Below are positions 42,906 to 54,170 of a stretch of DNA of 64,000 bases, one piece after another (within the stretch, counting starts at the first letter, position 1; the number at the start of each line of letters is the position of its first letter). The DNA is from Girardinichthys multiradiatus. Taxonomy: Eukaryota; Chordata; Actinopteri; Cyprinodontiformes; Goodeidae. A program made the position numbers and the translations under genes. Below the pieces are notes generated by a model, which was not told the origin of the DNA, made no database searches, and was given only the letters and a program-made list of their open reading frames with translations. Location of the stretch: contig NC_061806.1 of assembly GCF_021462225.1 (NCBI RefSeq), forward strand, positions 868,001 to 932,000, in the 5' to 3' direction.

Positions 42906-43523
42906 TGTCACAGTGGGGTTTTGGGGTGGACTGAAGCGCAGACAAGAGCTCGGGTGCAGCATTTCAACTGGCAGTCTTAAGCTTTATTCAAAAATATCAA
43001 AACGTAACAAAAACACACTGCAGGTCCTGACCAGAGTCTGAATTCAAACAACTTACAGACACTGCAGGGACATGGCAAGGACAAGGGTTGCAAGCATGAG
43101 CGAACAGGCAGAACAGAGTGTGAACAAACAGAGGAACCAGCAGGGAACAAAGAGCACAGACCAACTAATATACAGGGAGACGTGAGAGGAGAACAAAGGA
43201 CAGATAATCAAAAAGACACAGAACAGGTGTGGCAAGGAGACAGGGAGGCTGAAGGGACAGGTAGAACTGATTAACCAATAAAGAGAAACATAGACCTAAG
43301 CAGAACAATAGACTAAGATAAAATAACCAAAACATAAGAAATCTAGAATAACCAAGAGCTAAAGGAAACATAACAAATAACTAGAACCTAAGGCCTAAAC
43401 AAAAGGAGACCATAAAGAAACCCTGACTACAAAAGTAAACACTGATAGAAAAAACTGAGAATGAAGCAGAGGAAATGAGGACTAGAATAAATGTAAACAG
43501 TAACTAAAGCTAACCTATATCAC

Positions 43524-44718
43524 AATCAGAATCAGAATCAGAAAAGCTTTATTGCCAAGTACGTTTTTGGACATACAAGGAATTTGTTTTGGCGTAGTCG
43601 GTGCAATACAATACAAATTAAACAGTATAAACATATCTACAATATAATATAAATATATGTGCACAGTTTTAAGTGAGTGAGAGTAAATATAGAGCAGTAT
43701 AAGATGCAAGAGCAATACAACAGTGCAGGTGATCATTGTGCAAGTAAAGCAGCAGTCCAAGCTGAGCGTTAATGTAACTCATAGAGTTACAGTTTACAGG
43801 TGAAAGGGAGAGTGTCAGGGTGGTTTCTGGGCTTTGTTAACAAGGCTGGTGGCAGATGGGAAAAAACTGTTCTTGTGGCGTGAGGTTTTGGTCCGGATGG
43901 ACCGCAGCCTCCTGCCAGAGGGGAGAGTCTCAAAGAGTCTGTGACCGGGGTGGGAGGGATCAGCCAGAATCTTCCCTGCCCGCTTCAGGGTCCTGGAGGT
44001 GTACAGTTCCTGGAGCGACAGTAGACTGCAGCCAATCACCTTCTCAGCAGACCGAATGACACGCTGCAGCCTGCCCTTATCCTTGGCTGTAGCAGCGGCG
44101 TACCAGATGGTGATGGAGGAGGTGAGGATGGACTCAATGATGGCTGTGTAGAAGTGCACCATCATAGTCTTTGGCAGGTTGAATTTCTTCAGCTGCCGCA
44201 GGAAGAACATCCTCTGCTGGGCTTTCTTGATGAGGGAGCTGATGTTTGGCTCCCGCTTGATGTCCCGGGAGATGATGGTTCCCAGGAAGCGGAAAGATTC
44301 CACAGTGTCAATTGTGGAGTCACAGAGGGTGATGGGGGCAGGTGGTGCTGGGTTCTGCCTGAAGTCCACAACCATCTCCACTGTCTTTAGAGCGTTGAGC
44401 TCAAGGTTGTTCTGGCTGCACCAGTCCAACAGATGGTCCACCTCCCATCTGTACGCAGACTCGTCACCATCAGAGATGAGTCCGATCAGGGTGGTGTCGT
44501 CCGCAAACTTCAGAAGCTTGACAGACTGGTGACTGGAGGTGCAGCTGTTGGTGTACAGGGAGAAGAGCAGAGGAGAGAGAACACAGCCTTGGGGGGAACT
44601 GGTGCTGATGGTCAGGGAGTCAGAGACGTGCTTCCCCAGCCTCACGCGCTGCTTCCTGTCAGACAGGAAGTCAGTGATCCACCTGCAGGTGGAGTCGGGC
44701 ACACTCAGCTGGGAGAGC
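43524..44718 (-). mobile_element. 5'-truncated Rex1 LINE
   Basis: On the minus strand the unit ends with a Rex1-type 3' terminus: TTGCCAAGTACG region, AATAAAGCTTTTCTG and a (GATTCT)n tail, seen as AATCAGAATCAGAATCAG at 43524. Coding text starts abruptly at about 44718 in the middle of RT, so the copy is truncated as is usual for LINEs. Confidence 0.8.
43815..44702 (-). pseudogene. Rex1 reverse transcriptase, C-terminal half
   Basis: The uninterrupted 295-codon frame covers S-P-Q-G-C-V-L-S-P-L-L (RT motif 4), K-F-A-D-D-T-T (the catalytic F-A-D-D box) and F-R-F-L-G-T-I-I (motif 6). A C-terminal domain follows with A-Q-Q-R-M-F-F-L-R-Q-L-K-K-F and S-A-E-K-V-I-G-C. The endonuclease, fingers and first catalytic aspartate are absent, so it is non-functional although no stop has accumulated, which suggests a fairly recent insertion. 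Plus-strand frames over the same interval (43856-44807) are its antisense shadow. Confidence 0.85.
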
Positions 44719-44989
44719 TACAAAAGGAGGGACTGGAGAATAAAGATAAATTAGAGGAAACAGAGCTAAGAGGGACAATGAATGTAAAAGGGTCAAAAAC
44801 TGAGTAATTAACAACTAAAAGAGGAAAACTAATGACGAGAGGAGAACACACTGTGAGGCAAAAGGAAACCAGAACTGTCAGAACACAGAAAGCAATAAAC
44901 ATGAATACAAACCCTCAAACAAGAAACATCTAGCAAAACAAAACACAAAACCACAAACAAAGTCCAAAATTTCACATCCTGACAGTTGC

Positions 44990-45600
44990 AGTTAGAGCTC
45001 TAAAAGATAAGCATCCTAAAAAAAACTGTAGGAGAGTTGAGAGCCATCATGGGTCTATTTAGCTACTATAGAGAGTATATCAGAGACTTTTTACGTATTG
45101 CTGGTCCCCTCTACCATCTCCTTAAAGCCCCTGCAGAACCACAGATGGTAGAGAAACACATGACAAAGACAAGGAGACAAGATAAGAAAACGAAAGGAGT
45201 TCGCACGCAATTGCCAATTACATGGACTGAGCATCACCAAGAATTAATGGAAAAGTTAATCAGCTACTTAGTTGAGCCACCTGTCCTCACCTTTCCAGAG
45301 TTTAGCAAGTCGTTTCTACTCCACACAGACGCTTCAAATCAAGGTCTAGGTGCAGTCCTGTATCAGGAGCAAACTGGTAAGATGCGGGTAATAGCACATG
45401 CATCACGCACGCTCACTGAGTCAGAAAAAAACTACCACTTACACTCAGGAAAATTTGATTTTCTTGCATTAAAGTGGGCAGTTTGTGAGAGATTTATAGC
45501 ACTACTTAATTGGCTCATCATGTACAGTGTACACGGACAATAATCCACTTACATACGTGTTACATCGACAGCTAAACTCAACGCTACAGATTTTAGATAG
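44990..45600 (+). pseudogene. pol (fragment): Gypsy connection and RNase H (continuation)
   Basis: After the LTR the Gypsy text resumes with R-A-L-K-D-K-H and, from 45037, I-M-G-L-F-S-Y-Y-R-E-Y-I-R-D-F. RNase H follows: L-L-H-T-D-A-S-N-Q-G-L-G-A-V-L-Y (D), Y-H-L-H-S-G-K-F-D-F-L-A-L-K-W-A (E) and, after a frame change, T-D-N-N-P-L-T-Y (D). Text across the LTR is collinear with one pol gene, which shows that the LTR inserted into an existing Gypsy. Frame breaks near 45540 and 45600 disrupt it. Confidence 0.8.
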
Positions 45601-46616
45601 GTGGCCGAGTCAGTGGATTTTCACCTTACCATTAAATATAGGCCTGGGCGTGAAAATGTAGATGCTGATTCTCTATCTAGGATGCCAGTTAACATTGAGA
45701 CAGTTATGAGAGTGTATACAGAGGAGATGCCATCCCGAGCAGTGCAAGCCACTGTCCAAGTTGTAGAAGCAGACTTAAGTGCACCTTGGTCAATGGCTCT
45801 TCCAACTCAGCTTATAGACAATGATCAAAGGCTTGTCCCAATCCCAAGTAGAGAGCTAAATCAAGCTCAGAGGAGAGATCAGTGTATAGGCCCTGTCATC
45901 ACATACCTTCAATCAGGAATCAAACTCACTGGTTGCGAGCTGAAGTCACTGAGCATGACCACTTGGAAGTTATTGTCAGAATGGAATAAACTAGTATTGG
46001 ACACTGATAACATCTTCTGTCGCCAGACAACATTAATGACACAACTAGTTTTACCAGAGACATATAAAGAGACAGTAATGAGAGCATTACACAATGAAAT
46101 GGGACAGCAGGGGATTGACAGGACAACATTGCTAGTTCGAGACAGATTCTTCTGGCCTCAAATGCAAAAGTATATTGAACAGTATGTTAACTGCTGTTCC
46201 TGTGTTAAAAGCAAAAAACCCAGTATTGTCACCTCTCAGCCTTTTGAAATAGTGTCTATTTATTTCCTCCACGTTGATAGATGTATGAGAGGATATGAGT
46301 ACATTTTGATTCTAATCGACCATTTCACAAGATGTGCCCAAGCCTGTGCTACAACATCTAAATCTGGAAAGACTGTTGCAGACAAAATATTCAACGACTA
46401 TGCCCTAAAGTTTGGTTTTCCTTCCTGAATTCACCATGATCAAAGGGGCGAGTTCGAAAACCAACTTTTCTCACAATTGGACAAATATTGCGGCATCGCA
46501 GGCTCCAGGCCTACCACATATCAACCTGAGGGAAACAGGCAAGTTTAAAGATTTAATAGGACAGAAAAAGAAAAGTCAAACTGGAAAGAGTCATTAAACA
46601 AGGTTATCTTTGCATA
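45601..46616 (+). pseudogene. pol (fragment): Gypsy integrase, first part
   Basis: The 275-codon frame opens with Y-R-P-G-R-E-N-V-D-A-D-S-L-S-R-M-P, the RNase H-integrase linker. It contains the zinc finger (H-N-E-M-G-Q-Q-G-I-D-R-T and C-C-S-C-V-K) and the core start (H-V-D-R-C then L-I-L-I-D-H-F-T-R). The first catalytic aspartate position is readable. The second (H-D-Q-G-type) and the E lie in shifted frames after 46425. A Tc1 insertion at 46619 interrupts the core at the F-A-Y-like block. The related text resumes at 48247. Confidence 0.75.
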
Positions 46617-46618
46617 TA

Positions 46619-48246
46619 CAGTGCCCTTGCTAAAGTACTCGGCCTCCTTGAACTTTTCAACCTCTTACCACATTTCAGGCTTCAAACATAAAGATATAAA
46701 ATTCTAATTTTTTGTGAAGAATCAACAACAGGTGGGACACAATTGTGAAGTGGAATGAAATTTATTGGATGTGTCAAATGTTTTTAACAAATAAAAAACT
46801 GAAAAGTGGGGCGTGCAATATTATTTGGCCCCCTTGCATTAATACTTTGTAGCGCCACCCTTTGCTGCAATTACAGCTGCAAGTCGCTTGGGGTATGTCT
46901 CTATCAGTTTTGCACATCAAGAGACTGAAATTCTTGCCCATTCTTCCTTGCAAAACAGCTCGAGCTCAGTGAGGTTGGATGGAGAGCGTTCATGAACAGC
47001 AGTCTTCAGCTCTTTCCACAGAATCTCGATTGGATTCAGGTCCGGACTTTGACTAGGCCATTCCAACACCTGGATACGTTTATTTGTGCACCATTCCATT
47101 GTAGATTTGGCTTCATGTTTTGGATCATTGTCTTGTTGGAAGATAAATCTCCGTCCCAGTCTCAGGTCTCTTGCAGACTCCAACAGGTTTTCTTCCAGAA
47201 TGATCCTGTATTTGGCCCCATCCATCTTCCCATCAATTTTGACCATCTTCCCTGTCCCTGCTGATGAAAAGCAGGCCCAAACCATGATGCTGCCACCACC
47301 ATGTTTGACAGTGGGGATGGTGTGTTCAGGGTGATGAGCTGTGTTGCTTTTACACCAAACATATCGTTTTGCATTGTGACCAAACAGTTCGATTTTGGTT
47401 TCATCTGACCAGAGCACCTTCTTCCACATGTTTGGTGTGTCTCCCAGGTGGCTTGAGGCAAACTTTAAACAAGACTTTTTATGGATATCTTTGAGAAATG
47501 GCTTTCTTCTTGCCACTCTTCCATAAAGGCCAGATTTGTGCAGTGTACGACTGATTGTTGTCCTATGGACAGACTCTCCCACCTCAGCTGTAGATCTCTG
47601 CAGTTCATCCAGAGTGATCATGGGCCTCTTGGCTGCATCTCTGATCAGTCTTCTCCTTGTTCGAGATGAAAGTTTAGAGGGACGGCCGGGTCTTTGTAGA
47701 TTTGCAGTGGTCTGATACTCCTTCCATTTCAATATGATTGCTTGCACAGTGCTCCTTGGGATGTTTAAAGCTTGGGAAATCTTTTTATATCCTAATCCGG
47801 CTTTAAACTTCTCCACAACAGTATCTCGGACCTGCCTGGTGTGTTCCTTGGTCTTCATGATGCTCTCTGCGCTTTGAACAGAACCCTGAGACTATCACAG
47901 AGCAGGTGCATTTATACAGAGACTTGATTACACACAGGTGGATTCTATTTATCATCATTAGTCATTTGGGACAACATTGGATCATTCAGAGATCCTCACT
48001 GAACTTCTTTAGTGAGTTTGCTGCACTGAAAGTAAAGGGGCCAAATAATATTGTACGCCCCACTTTTCAGTTTTTTATTTGTTAAAAACGTTTGACATAT
48101 CCAATTAATTTCATTCCACTTCATGATTGTGTCCCACTTGTTGATTCTTCACAAAAAATTAGAATTTTATATCTTTATGTTTGAAGCCTGAATTGTGGCA
48201 AGAGGTTGACCAGTTCAAGGGGGCCGAGTACTTTCGCAAGGCACTG
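46619..48246 (-). mobile_element. Tc1-like transposon in Gypsy integrase
   Basis: A 1628-bp element with TA at both flanks (46617-46618, 48247-48248) and long terminal inverted repeats of about 0.2 kb that start CAGTGCC and end GGCACTG. Its transposase is on the minus strand. A second copy of the family is at 52671-54280. Confidence 0.85.
46917..47858 (-). pseudogene. Tc1 transposase, DD34E, premature stop
   Basis: The frame begins with two helix-turn-helix units (G-Y-K-K-I-S-Q-A-L-N-I-P-R-S-T-V and later I-S-R-T-L-H-K-S-G-L-Y) joined by a G-R-P-S-K-L hook. The catalytic triad is W-S-D-E-T-K (D), Q-Q-D-N-D-P-K-H (D) and S-P-D-L-N-P-I-E (E), with 34 residues between the last two. A TGA follows V-S, where C-A-K-L-I continues in frame, so about 28 C-terminal residues (to near 46833) are cut off. 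The same TGA occurs in the 52.7-kb copy. Otherwise the 313-codon frame is intact. Whether the shortened protein works cannot be judged here. Confidence 0.85.
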
Positions 48247-48248
48247 TA

Positions 48249-49175
48249 ACTGCATGATGAGTGAAGTCACCGGTTACTCTCCCTTTTATCTTTTATTTGA
48301 GGAACAACTGACCAGCAGCAATACATGAAAAGGTGGAATAGTCAAATGCAAGAAGCTTATGAAATAGCACAAGAAAAGTCCAAAAAGTCATCTGAACATG
48401 GAAAAAGAAACCATGACAACAAAGTGAGAAGTTCTGTTCTGGAAGAAGGAGACCATGTCCTTTTCAGAAACATGACACCCAAGGGTGCAACGGGAAAACT
48501 TCGCAATCACTGGGAAGTTTGCATCTACAACATTGTCAGACAGGTGAATAAGGGTCTCCCTATTTATGAAGTTGTGCTTGAACACGGTAAAAACAGAGAC
48601 AGTAGAATATTGCATCGTAACCTGCTTCTCCGCTGTAACCACTTACCACTGGACATTCCTATTAAAGTACCCAGAGCAAAGAAAAAGGAAAAACTGAAAG
48701 AAACAAACGACGCAGCTGCACAATCCCAAGTAAAGTAGTGATGAAGAAAATTGCTACTACTGCTACTATCCAACTCAGCTCCAACCAGCAGTGCAGCCTC
48801 AACCAGATCTCAAAATATGGCCAACTGCAAACGACTTTGTTAATAACACTGCAGACCCTGGACAAGATGAAGAGGAAAATATCCCAGTGTCTCAGCAACC
48901 GGCGCTGCAAAAAGAAGGATATCAACACATTCAATATGAAAGATCAGACCAAACAGCGACACCAAACCAACAAGAAGCTACACCTCCTAATGCTGCCATT
49001 TTAAGCTATGATTCCCGAGGATCTGACCAAATCATGCTGGACCAGACACCACAATGGCCCAGGAGGGACAGGCGTCCACCAAGGATATTTACCAACAATG
49101 AACTGGGTAAGCCTTCCCGTTGCAGTATCTCGTCACCAGTTTACCAGTGCAGGCAGTACCTCCCATATTGACTTC
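48249..49175 (+). pseudogene. pol (fragment): Gypsy integrase C-terminal part
   Basis: After the Tc1 element the text resumes with E-V-T-G-Y-S-P-F-Y-L-L-F in one frame. It then continues (48325-48738) with a basic segment, L-E-E-G-D-H-V-L-F-R-N and K-L-R-N-H-W-E and S-R-I-L-H-R-N-L-L-L, the C-terminal domain of Gypsy integrases. A tail (48791-49171) with P-R-R-D-R-R-P-P-R-I-F-T closes the polyprotein. Frame changes at about 48330 and 48740 are present. Confidence 0.75.
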
Positions 49176-50032
49176 CAGCAGCAGAGACTCCTTGGAGGTA
49201 CCCCAACATATTAACTTACTCTTCCCCTCATCCACTATATTAAAATGTGGAACACATGGACAACACATTATACATTTCACTATGCATCAGTGACTGTTAG
49301 AATGTAGTATTTATATACACTTACATTCACTAAATGACATTGAAGGCACAGTAATGACTACTTCTTCAAGAAATCCATTACCTTTTGATACCTTATGAAC
49401 TGTTTTATTAACAGAAGGTATTTGAACTCTATGGACTGTTGAATAACAAAGAGATTGAGTAACGTCATGTAATATTGCAGTGATGTCTTGAAATGAGTTA
49501 AGTTGAAGAAATGTATTGGCAATACTGTAATTATTGTGATAGAAGATTAAGTATTTTGATGTACTCTTCTGGGTACCTGTCTGAAAGTGAGAAAAATTAA
49601 GAAAGAGTAACAGCTGATCTAAAGATGTATTGTGACTGTTGATGACATGTGTAGATGAATAATAGTCATGATTTGAAATAGGAATTCCTATTAATGATTA
49701 TTATTGGGTTGAAAGTAAAACCATACATATGAATACACCGCAAATGGTAACACCTCTAATTCAGTAACCGTGGTTCAATGAGATAAAGAATTTTCATTAA
49801 AGATGTATACAGTTCTTATCTACCACCACTGGTGTTTCTGGGTTAAGATGTCGGGACGACATCTAATTTCCAGAGGGTGTGTATAATGGTTGAAAACAAA
49901 ACAGTACAAGCTGAAATGCATTCTCTTATTTAAATACTGTTGGTTATTGTGATAAAAATAATCGTTTCTTAGAAAAAGGATCTTTACCAGTGGCTACCTC
50001 TGTTGTATCATTTTATTTTGAAAGTTGACATA
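49176..50032. other. 3' flank of the Gypsy element
   Basis: AT-rich DNA without coding sequence. A GTCGGGACGACATCTAATTT stretch near 49850 followed by GAGGGTGTGTATAATGG resembles the end of Gypsy pol and the start of an LTR, but the LTR body cannot be followed beyond the Tc1 relic at 50033. Confidence 0.4.
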
Positions 50033-50597
50033 CAGGTCCTTCTCAAAAAATTAGCATATTGTGATGAAGTTCATTATTTTCCATAATGTCATGATGAAAA
50101 TTTAACATTCATATATTTTAGATTAATTGCACACTAACTGAAATATTTCAGGTCTTTTATTGTCTTAATACGGATGATTTTGGCATACAGCTCATGAAAA
50201 CCCAAAATTCCTATCTCACAAAATTAGCATATCATTAAAAGGGTCTCTAAACGAGCTATGAACCTAATCATCTGAATCAACGAATTAACTCTAAACATCT
50301 GCAAAAGATTCCTGAGGCCTTTAAAACTTCCAGCCTGGTTCATCACTCAAAACCCCAATCATGGGTAAGACTGCCGACCTGACTGCTGTCCAGAAGGCCA
50401 CTATTGACACCCTCAAGCAAGAGGGTAAGACACAGAAAGACATTTCTGAACGAATAGGCTGTTCCCAAAGTGCTGTATCAAGGCACCTCAGTGGGAAGTC
50501 TGTGGGAAGGAAAAAGTGTGGCAGAAAACGCTGCACAACTGCACATCATCATGTGCCACCAGATCAGTACAATCTCATAAAAAAACGCTACCTCTGA
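50033..50597 (+). pseudogene. Tc1-like transposon, left half with transposase N-terminus
   Basis: TA, then CAGGTCCTTCTCAAAAAATT starts a Tc1 end, the same family as the relic at 15922. The frame beginning ATG at 50361 encodes G-K-T-A-D-L-T, K-D-I-S-E-R-I-G-C-S-Q-S-A-V-S-R-H (a helix-turn-helix) and G-R-K-K-C-G-R-K-R-C. After this DNA-binding region the family text stops (about 50550-50600) and hAT sequence begins, so catalytic domain and right end are missing. Confidence 0.75.
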
Positions 50598-50599
50598 CT

Positions 50600-51466
50600 T
50601 CTTCCATTGGTGCTGTCCTCCAGCTGTGCCAAAGCTGCCATCGTTCCACAATTACGCTCAACTTTATGCAGTTATTTATGAACATGTATGATTGTCTGCA
50701 GCTTGTCCACCTTAGGAATCATCAAACCTGAATTGTTAAGAATTATCTGCTGATCCATTTATTTTATCTGTGCTTGAAAGCAGGCTTTCAGTTCTGCCTT
50801 GCATTCGTGTGCTCATTTCATCCAGATGATGAAATATATCTGCCAGATATGCCAACTTTGCACACCACTCATCATTTGCAAGGAAATTCGAGTAACTCAA
50901 CCTCTTATGTGTAAGAAACACTTTAACTTCCTCCAACAGCTCATACACACGATGCGGTGAAGCACCTTGCTGCGCGACAACCATCGAACCTCCATATGGA
51001 GCAAAAAGGCCTTATTTCCTCACACAAGGAATAATATAATACATAACAATATAATAAAACTTTTCACAAGTAACGTTTCAGTGCAAACACTTATGCAGTT
51101 TTGCCACGTAAGTCCTCCTCGGTCAAGATATTCCGATGTAACCCGAAAAATTTCCTCTCTTGTTGTTTTTTCTGGCAGTGCCTTGAAAAATAGGAAGTTT
51201 TCTCTTAGGGCATCTCCATCCACAAAATGCACATTGGCCAAAAGCTGAGAATGTCCACTAATATCAGTAGACTCATCAAGTTGCAACGCCAATTTCTTAC
51301 TGATGTGTATTTTTTCCAGAACAACCATTTCAATGTCTGCAGACATGTCATCAATAAGTCTGGCAATTGTGTTATCTGAGAGAGAGACTTTAGCTATGTC
51401 TTTAACTGCGTCGGGACCGAGCATCTCATTTACAACGGCTTTGCTGTGGGGTTCCATTAGTGCCAA
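50600..51466 (-). pseudogene. hAT transposase remnant (ZBED5/FAM200-like)
   Basis: The minus frame 51466-51020 has S-L-S-D-N-T-I-A-R-L-I-D-D-M, then K-L-A-L-Q-L-D-E-S-T-D-I-S-G-H-S-Q-L and L-T-W-Q-N-C-I-S-V-C-T. This is the RNase H-like start of hAT transposases with the first catalytic D in L-D-E-S-T-D. The frame then jumps to 50984-50736 with R-V-Y-E-L-L-E-E-V-K-V-F-L and L-A-Y-L-A-D-I-F-H-H-L-D-E. The middle of the core is deleted near 51000-51060. A decayed C-terminal part reaches about 50600. Terminal repeats were not found. Confidence 0.7.
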
Positions 51467-51469
51467 AAA

Positions 51470-51625
51470 TATGTTTGTGTCTATGTATATGTTTATGTGT
51501 CTATGTAAGCTGTGTATGTACTGTGCTTATGTCCACGTAAGCTGTATATGTTAGGCGCTTATGTTAAGTGTATATGTTAGGTGCTTATGTCCATGTTAGA
51601 TGTACATGTCGCTTATGTAAGCCCC
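51470..51625. repeat. Diverged short tandem repeat
   Basis: Variants of TATGTTAGGTGCTTATGTCC and GTCTATGTAAGCTGTGTATG follow each other in about 20-30 base steps. A C-run ends it at 51623-51631. Confidence 0.6.
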
Positions 51626-51631
51626 CCCCCT

Positions 51632-52019
51632 GAATTCAAAATGAAAAGAAATACTATTATAATTATTCATAAACACTCCATCCAAAAAATAAATGTCCCC
51701 TTGAAATAAAACTAAATATATAATAGATTTATGCATTTAAGATTTATTTTACAATTTATTTCAAGATTACTCTATTTAATAATGGTATTGTATTTTTGGA
51801 TTCTGGGAGTTTTATTTTTTAACCCCATTGTGTCTAGCAATCTTCAATGAAAATCCATGCTCTACATCAGAGAACTTCAACATGGAGGTGACACCATATC
51901 TACCATATCTGTACTTTTGCAACCCAACACTGGAATAAAATAAAACAGTTGGGGAAAGTCACTATAGGCTTTATTTGCAGGAATATGTTCCTTAAAATAA
52001 TAAAATAAATCCAGATGCC
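51632..52019. other. Unassigned AT-rich stretch
   Basis: No coding or RNA motif was seen. Confidence 0.4.
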
Positions 52020-52258
52020 ATGTAAAATAATAATAAAATAACCTGTATTTTTGTCATTGCAACTGTACATTTCAACAAAAACTGTCCTCCGCATTTAACC
52101 CATCCCTTAGTGAGCAGTGAGCTGCCATTGCGAAGAGACAAATCAGGGGCTAAGGGTCTTGCTTAGGGACCCAGAGTGGCAGGCTGTGATTCAAACCAGT
52201 ACTTGTGGCCTCTCTGGAACACAAATCCCCTGCTCTAACCACAAGGCCACCACTCCCC
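52020..52258 (-). mobile_element. tRNA-derived SINE, family 1
   Basis: On the minus strand the unit starts with a tRNA-like head. An A box (GGCCTTGTGGTTAGAGC, complement near 52231-52249) and a B box (GGTTTGAATCAC, complement near 52185-52197) are about 35 bases apart. A body containing GCAGCTCACTGCTCACTAAG follows, then an A/T-rich tail with AATAATAAAATAA. RNA polymerase III promoter boxes of this kind drive SINE transcripts. The family differs from the SINE at 53930. Confidence 0.65.
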
Positions 52259-52668
52259 TAGTGTACAAAACTGTCATAGGTCTCGTGGATGGGGAGGCAC
52301 AGGGTGACCTTGCAGGTGTTTGCCTCTGGATACAGAAAAGGAGTTAAGCACTAAAAGACAGGATGAACTGGATTTTCTATAGAACGGTGGCACAGCTGAA
52401 CAGAAGGCCAGATGGGGGTACTATGGAGAGAGAAAAAAAAAAACATAGTTCACGGGCACATATATATATATAATCTGTAATAAAGTAAAAAGTTCTCACT
52501 CCTGGACCAAATGTAAACATCCATATTGATGGAACCCCCCCCCCCCGTGTGTGGATGAAATAGTTTGTTCCTGCATTAGCAACCCGACGGTGTTTAGTAA
52601 GTCAGCAGATTTCTTTTTTTTTAAGAACTTTATTTAAGTCTCTGCAACCATAGAACTACAAGCACAAA
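52259..52668. other. Unassigned stretch with simple repeats
   Basis: An A-run near 52430-52442, a (TA)n tract at about 52459-52472 and a C-run at 52535-52545. No gene is visible. Confidence 0.5.
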
Positions 52669-52845
52669 TACAGTGCCTTGCGAAAGTACTCGACTCCCTT
52701 GAACTGGTCAACCTCTTGTCACATTTCAGGTTTCAAATATAAAGATATAAAATTCAAATTTTTTGTGAAGAATCAACAACAAGTGGGACATAATCGTGAA
52801 GTGGAATGAAATTTATTGGATGTGTCAAACTTTAAAAAAAATAAA

Positions 52846-53752
52846 AACTGTTATGGAGATGTTTAAAGCCGGATTTGGATACAAAAAGATTTCCCAAGCT
52901 TTAAACATCCCAAGGAGCACTGTGCAAGCAATCATATTGAAATGGAAGGAGTATCAGACAACTGCAAATCTACCAAGACCCGGCCGTCCCTCTAAACTTT
53001 CATCTCTAACAAGGAGAAGACTGATCAGAGATGCAGCCAAGAGGCCCATGATCACTCTGGATGAACTGCAGAGATCTACAGCTGAGGTGGGAGAGTCTGT
53101 CCATAGGACAACAATCAGTCGTACACTGCACAAATCTGGCCTTTATGGAAGAGTGGCAAGAAGAAAGCTATTTCTCAAAGATATCCATAAAATGTCTTGT
53201 TTAAAGTTTGCCACAAGCCACCTGGGAGACACACCAAACTTGTGGAAGAAGGTGCTCTGGTCAGATGAAACCAAAATCCAACTGTTTGACCACAATGCAA
53301 AACGATATGTTTGGCATAAAAGCAACACAGCTCATCACCCTGAACACAACATCCCCACTGTCAAACATGGTGGTGGCAGCATCATGGTTTGGGCCTGCTT
53401 TTCGTCAGCAGGGACAGGGAAGATGGTCAAAATTGATGGGAAGATGGATGGAACCAAATACAGAACCATTCTGGAAGAAAACCTGTTGGAGTCTGCAAGA
53501 GACCTGAGACTGGGACGGAGATTTATCTTCCAACAAGACAATGATCCAAAACATAAAGCCAAATCTACAATGGAATGGTTCACAAATAAATGTATCCAGG
53601 TGTTGGAATGGCCAAGTCAAAGTCCAGACCTGAATCCAATCGAGAATCTGTGGAAAGAGCTGAAGACTGCTGTTCACAAACGCTCTCCATCCAACCTCAC
53701 TGAGCTCAAGCTGTTTTGCCAGGAAGAATGGGCAAGAATGTCAGTCTCTTGA
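52846..53752 (+). pseudogene. Tc1 transposase, N-terminally deleted
   Basis: Family text begins at E-M-F-K-A-G-F-G-Y-K-K-I-S-Q-A-L right after the terminal repeat, so the normal start codon and first residues are lost. The DDE triad is intact: W-S-D-E-T-K, Q-Q-D-N-D-P-K-H and S-P-D-L-N-P-I-E. The frame stops at the same TGA after S-V-S as the 46.9-kb copy, although C-A-K-L-I continues beyond it, followed by Y-P-K-R-L. The upstream part of the open frame (52796-52845) is only terminal-repeat DNA. Confidence 0.85.
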
Positions 53753-53929
53753 TGTGCAAAACTGATAGAGACATACCCCAAGCGACTTGCAGCTGTAATT
53801 GCAGCAAAGGGTGGCGCTACAAAGTATTAACGCAAGGGGGCCGAATAATATTGCACGCCCCACTTTTCAGTGTTTTATTTGTTAAAAAAGTTTGACACAT
53901 CCAATAAATTTCATTCCACTTCACGATTG

Positions 53930-54170
53930 TGGCTCAGTAGGAAGAGTAGTTGTCTTGCAGTCAAAGGTTGTGGGTTCGATTCCAGCTTCCTCCTGCCAAA
54001 TGTTGATGTGCCCCTGGGCAAGGTACTTAACCTCAAGTTGCCTACTGATCTGCGTATGAATGTGTGAGCATTAGTAAGTGTGAATGGGTGAATGTGGCTC
54101 TAGTGTAAAGCGCTTTGAGTGGTCTGCATGACTGTAAAAGCGCTATATAAGTTCAGTCCATTTACCATTT
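53930..54170 (+). mobile_element. tRNA-derived SINE, family 2
   Basis: The head reads TGGCTCAGTAGG (A box) and GGTTCGATTCC (B box, 53973-53983). The body contains GCCCCTGGGCAAGGTACTTAA, and the 3' part contains AAAGCGCTTTGAGTGG and GCGCTATATAAGTTCAGTCC. It sits inside the right terminal repeat of the Tc1 copy, which continues at about 54170. A truncated copy is at 61918-62135. Confidence 0.8.

Larger units (their letters stand above)
42906..44984 (-). repeat. Solo Gypsy LTR inside Gypsy pol, carrying a Rex1 LINE
   Basis: Starts TGTCACAGTGGGG and ends CATCCTGACA; flanks are GTCGC (42901-42905) and GTTGC (44985-44989), a target duplication with one difference. AGCTTTATTC near 42978 is an antisense polyadenylation signal. 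The LTR is homologous to 7779-12927. The Rex1 insertion at 43524-44718 interrupts it. Confidence 0.75.

Noticed and set aside
43856..44807. Plus-strand frames of up to 124 codons
   Set aside because: They lie antisense to the well-supported Rex1 RT frame and have no motifs of their own.
46992..47669. Plus-strand frames inside the Tc1 copy
   Set aside because: Antisense to the transposase; the same shadows occur in the second Tc1 copy.
51483..51625. Possible telomere-like or minisatellite array
   Set aside because: Units are irregular TATGT/GCTTATG words with no fixed period; called only a diverged tandem repeat.
52185..52249. tRNA-like A and B boxes on the minus strand
   Set aside because: Same reason: a SINE head with an extended body and A/T-rich tail.
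53973..53983. tRNA-like B box suggesting a tRNA gene
   Set aside because: The cloverleaf does not close, and the head is followed by a SINE body that recurs at 61918; it is a SINE, not a tRNA gene.
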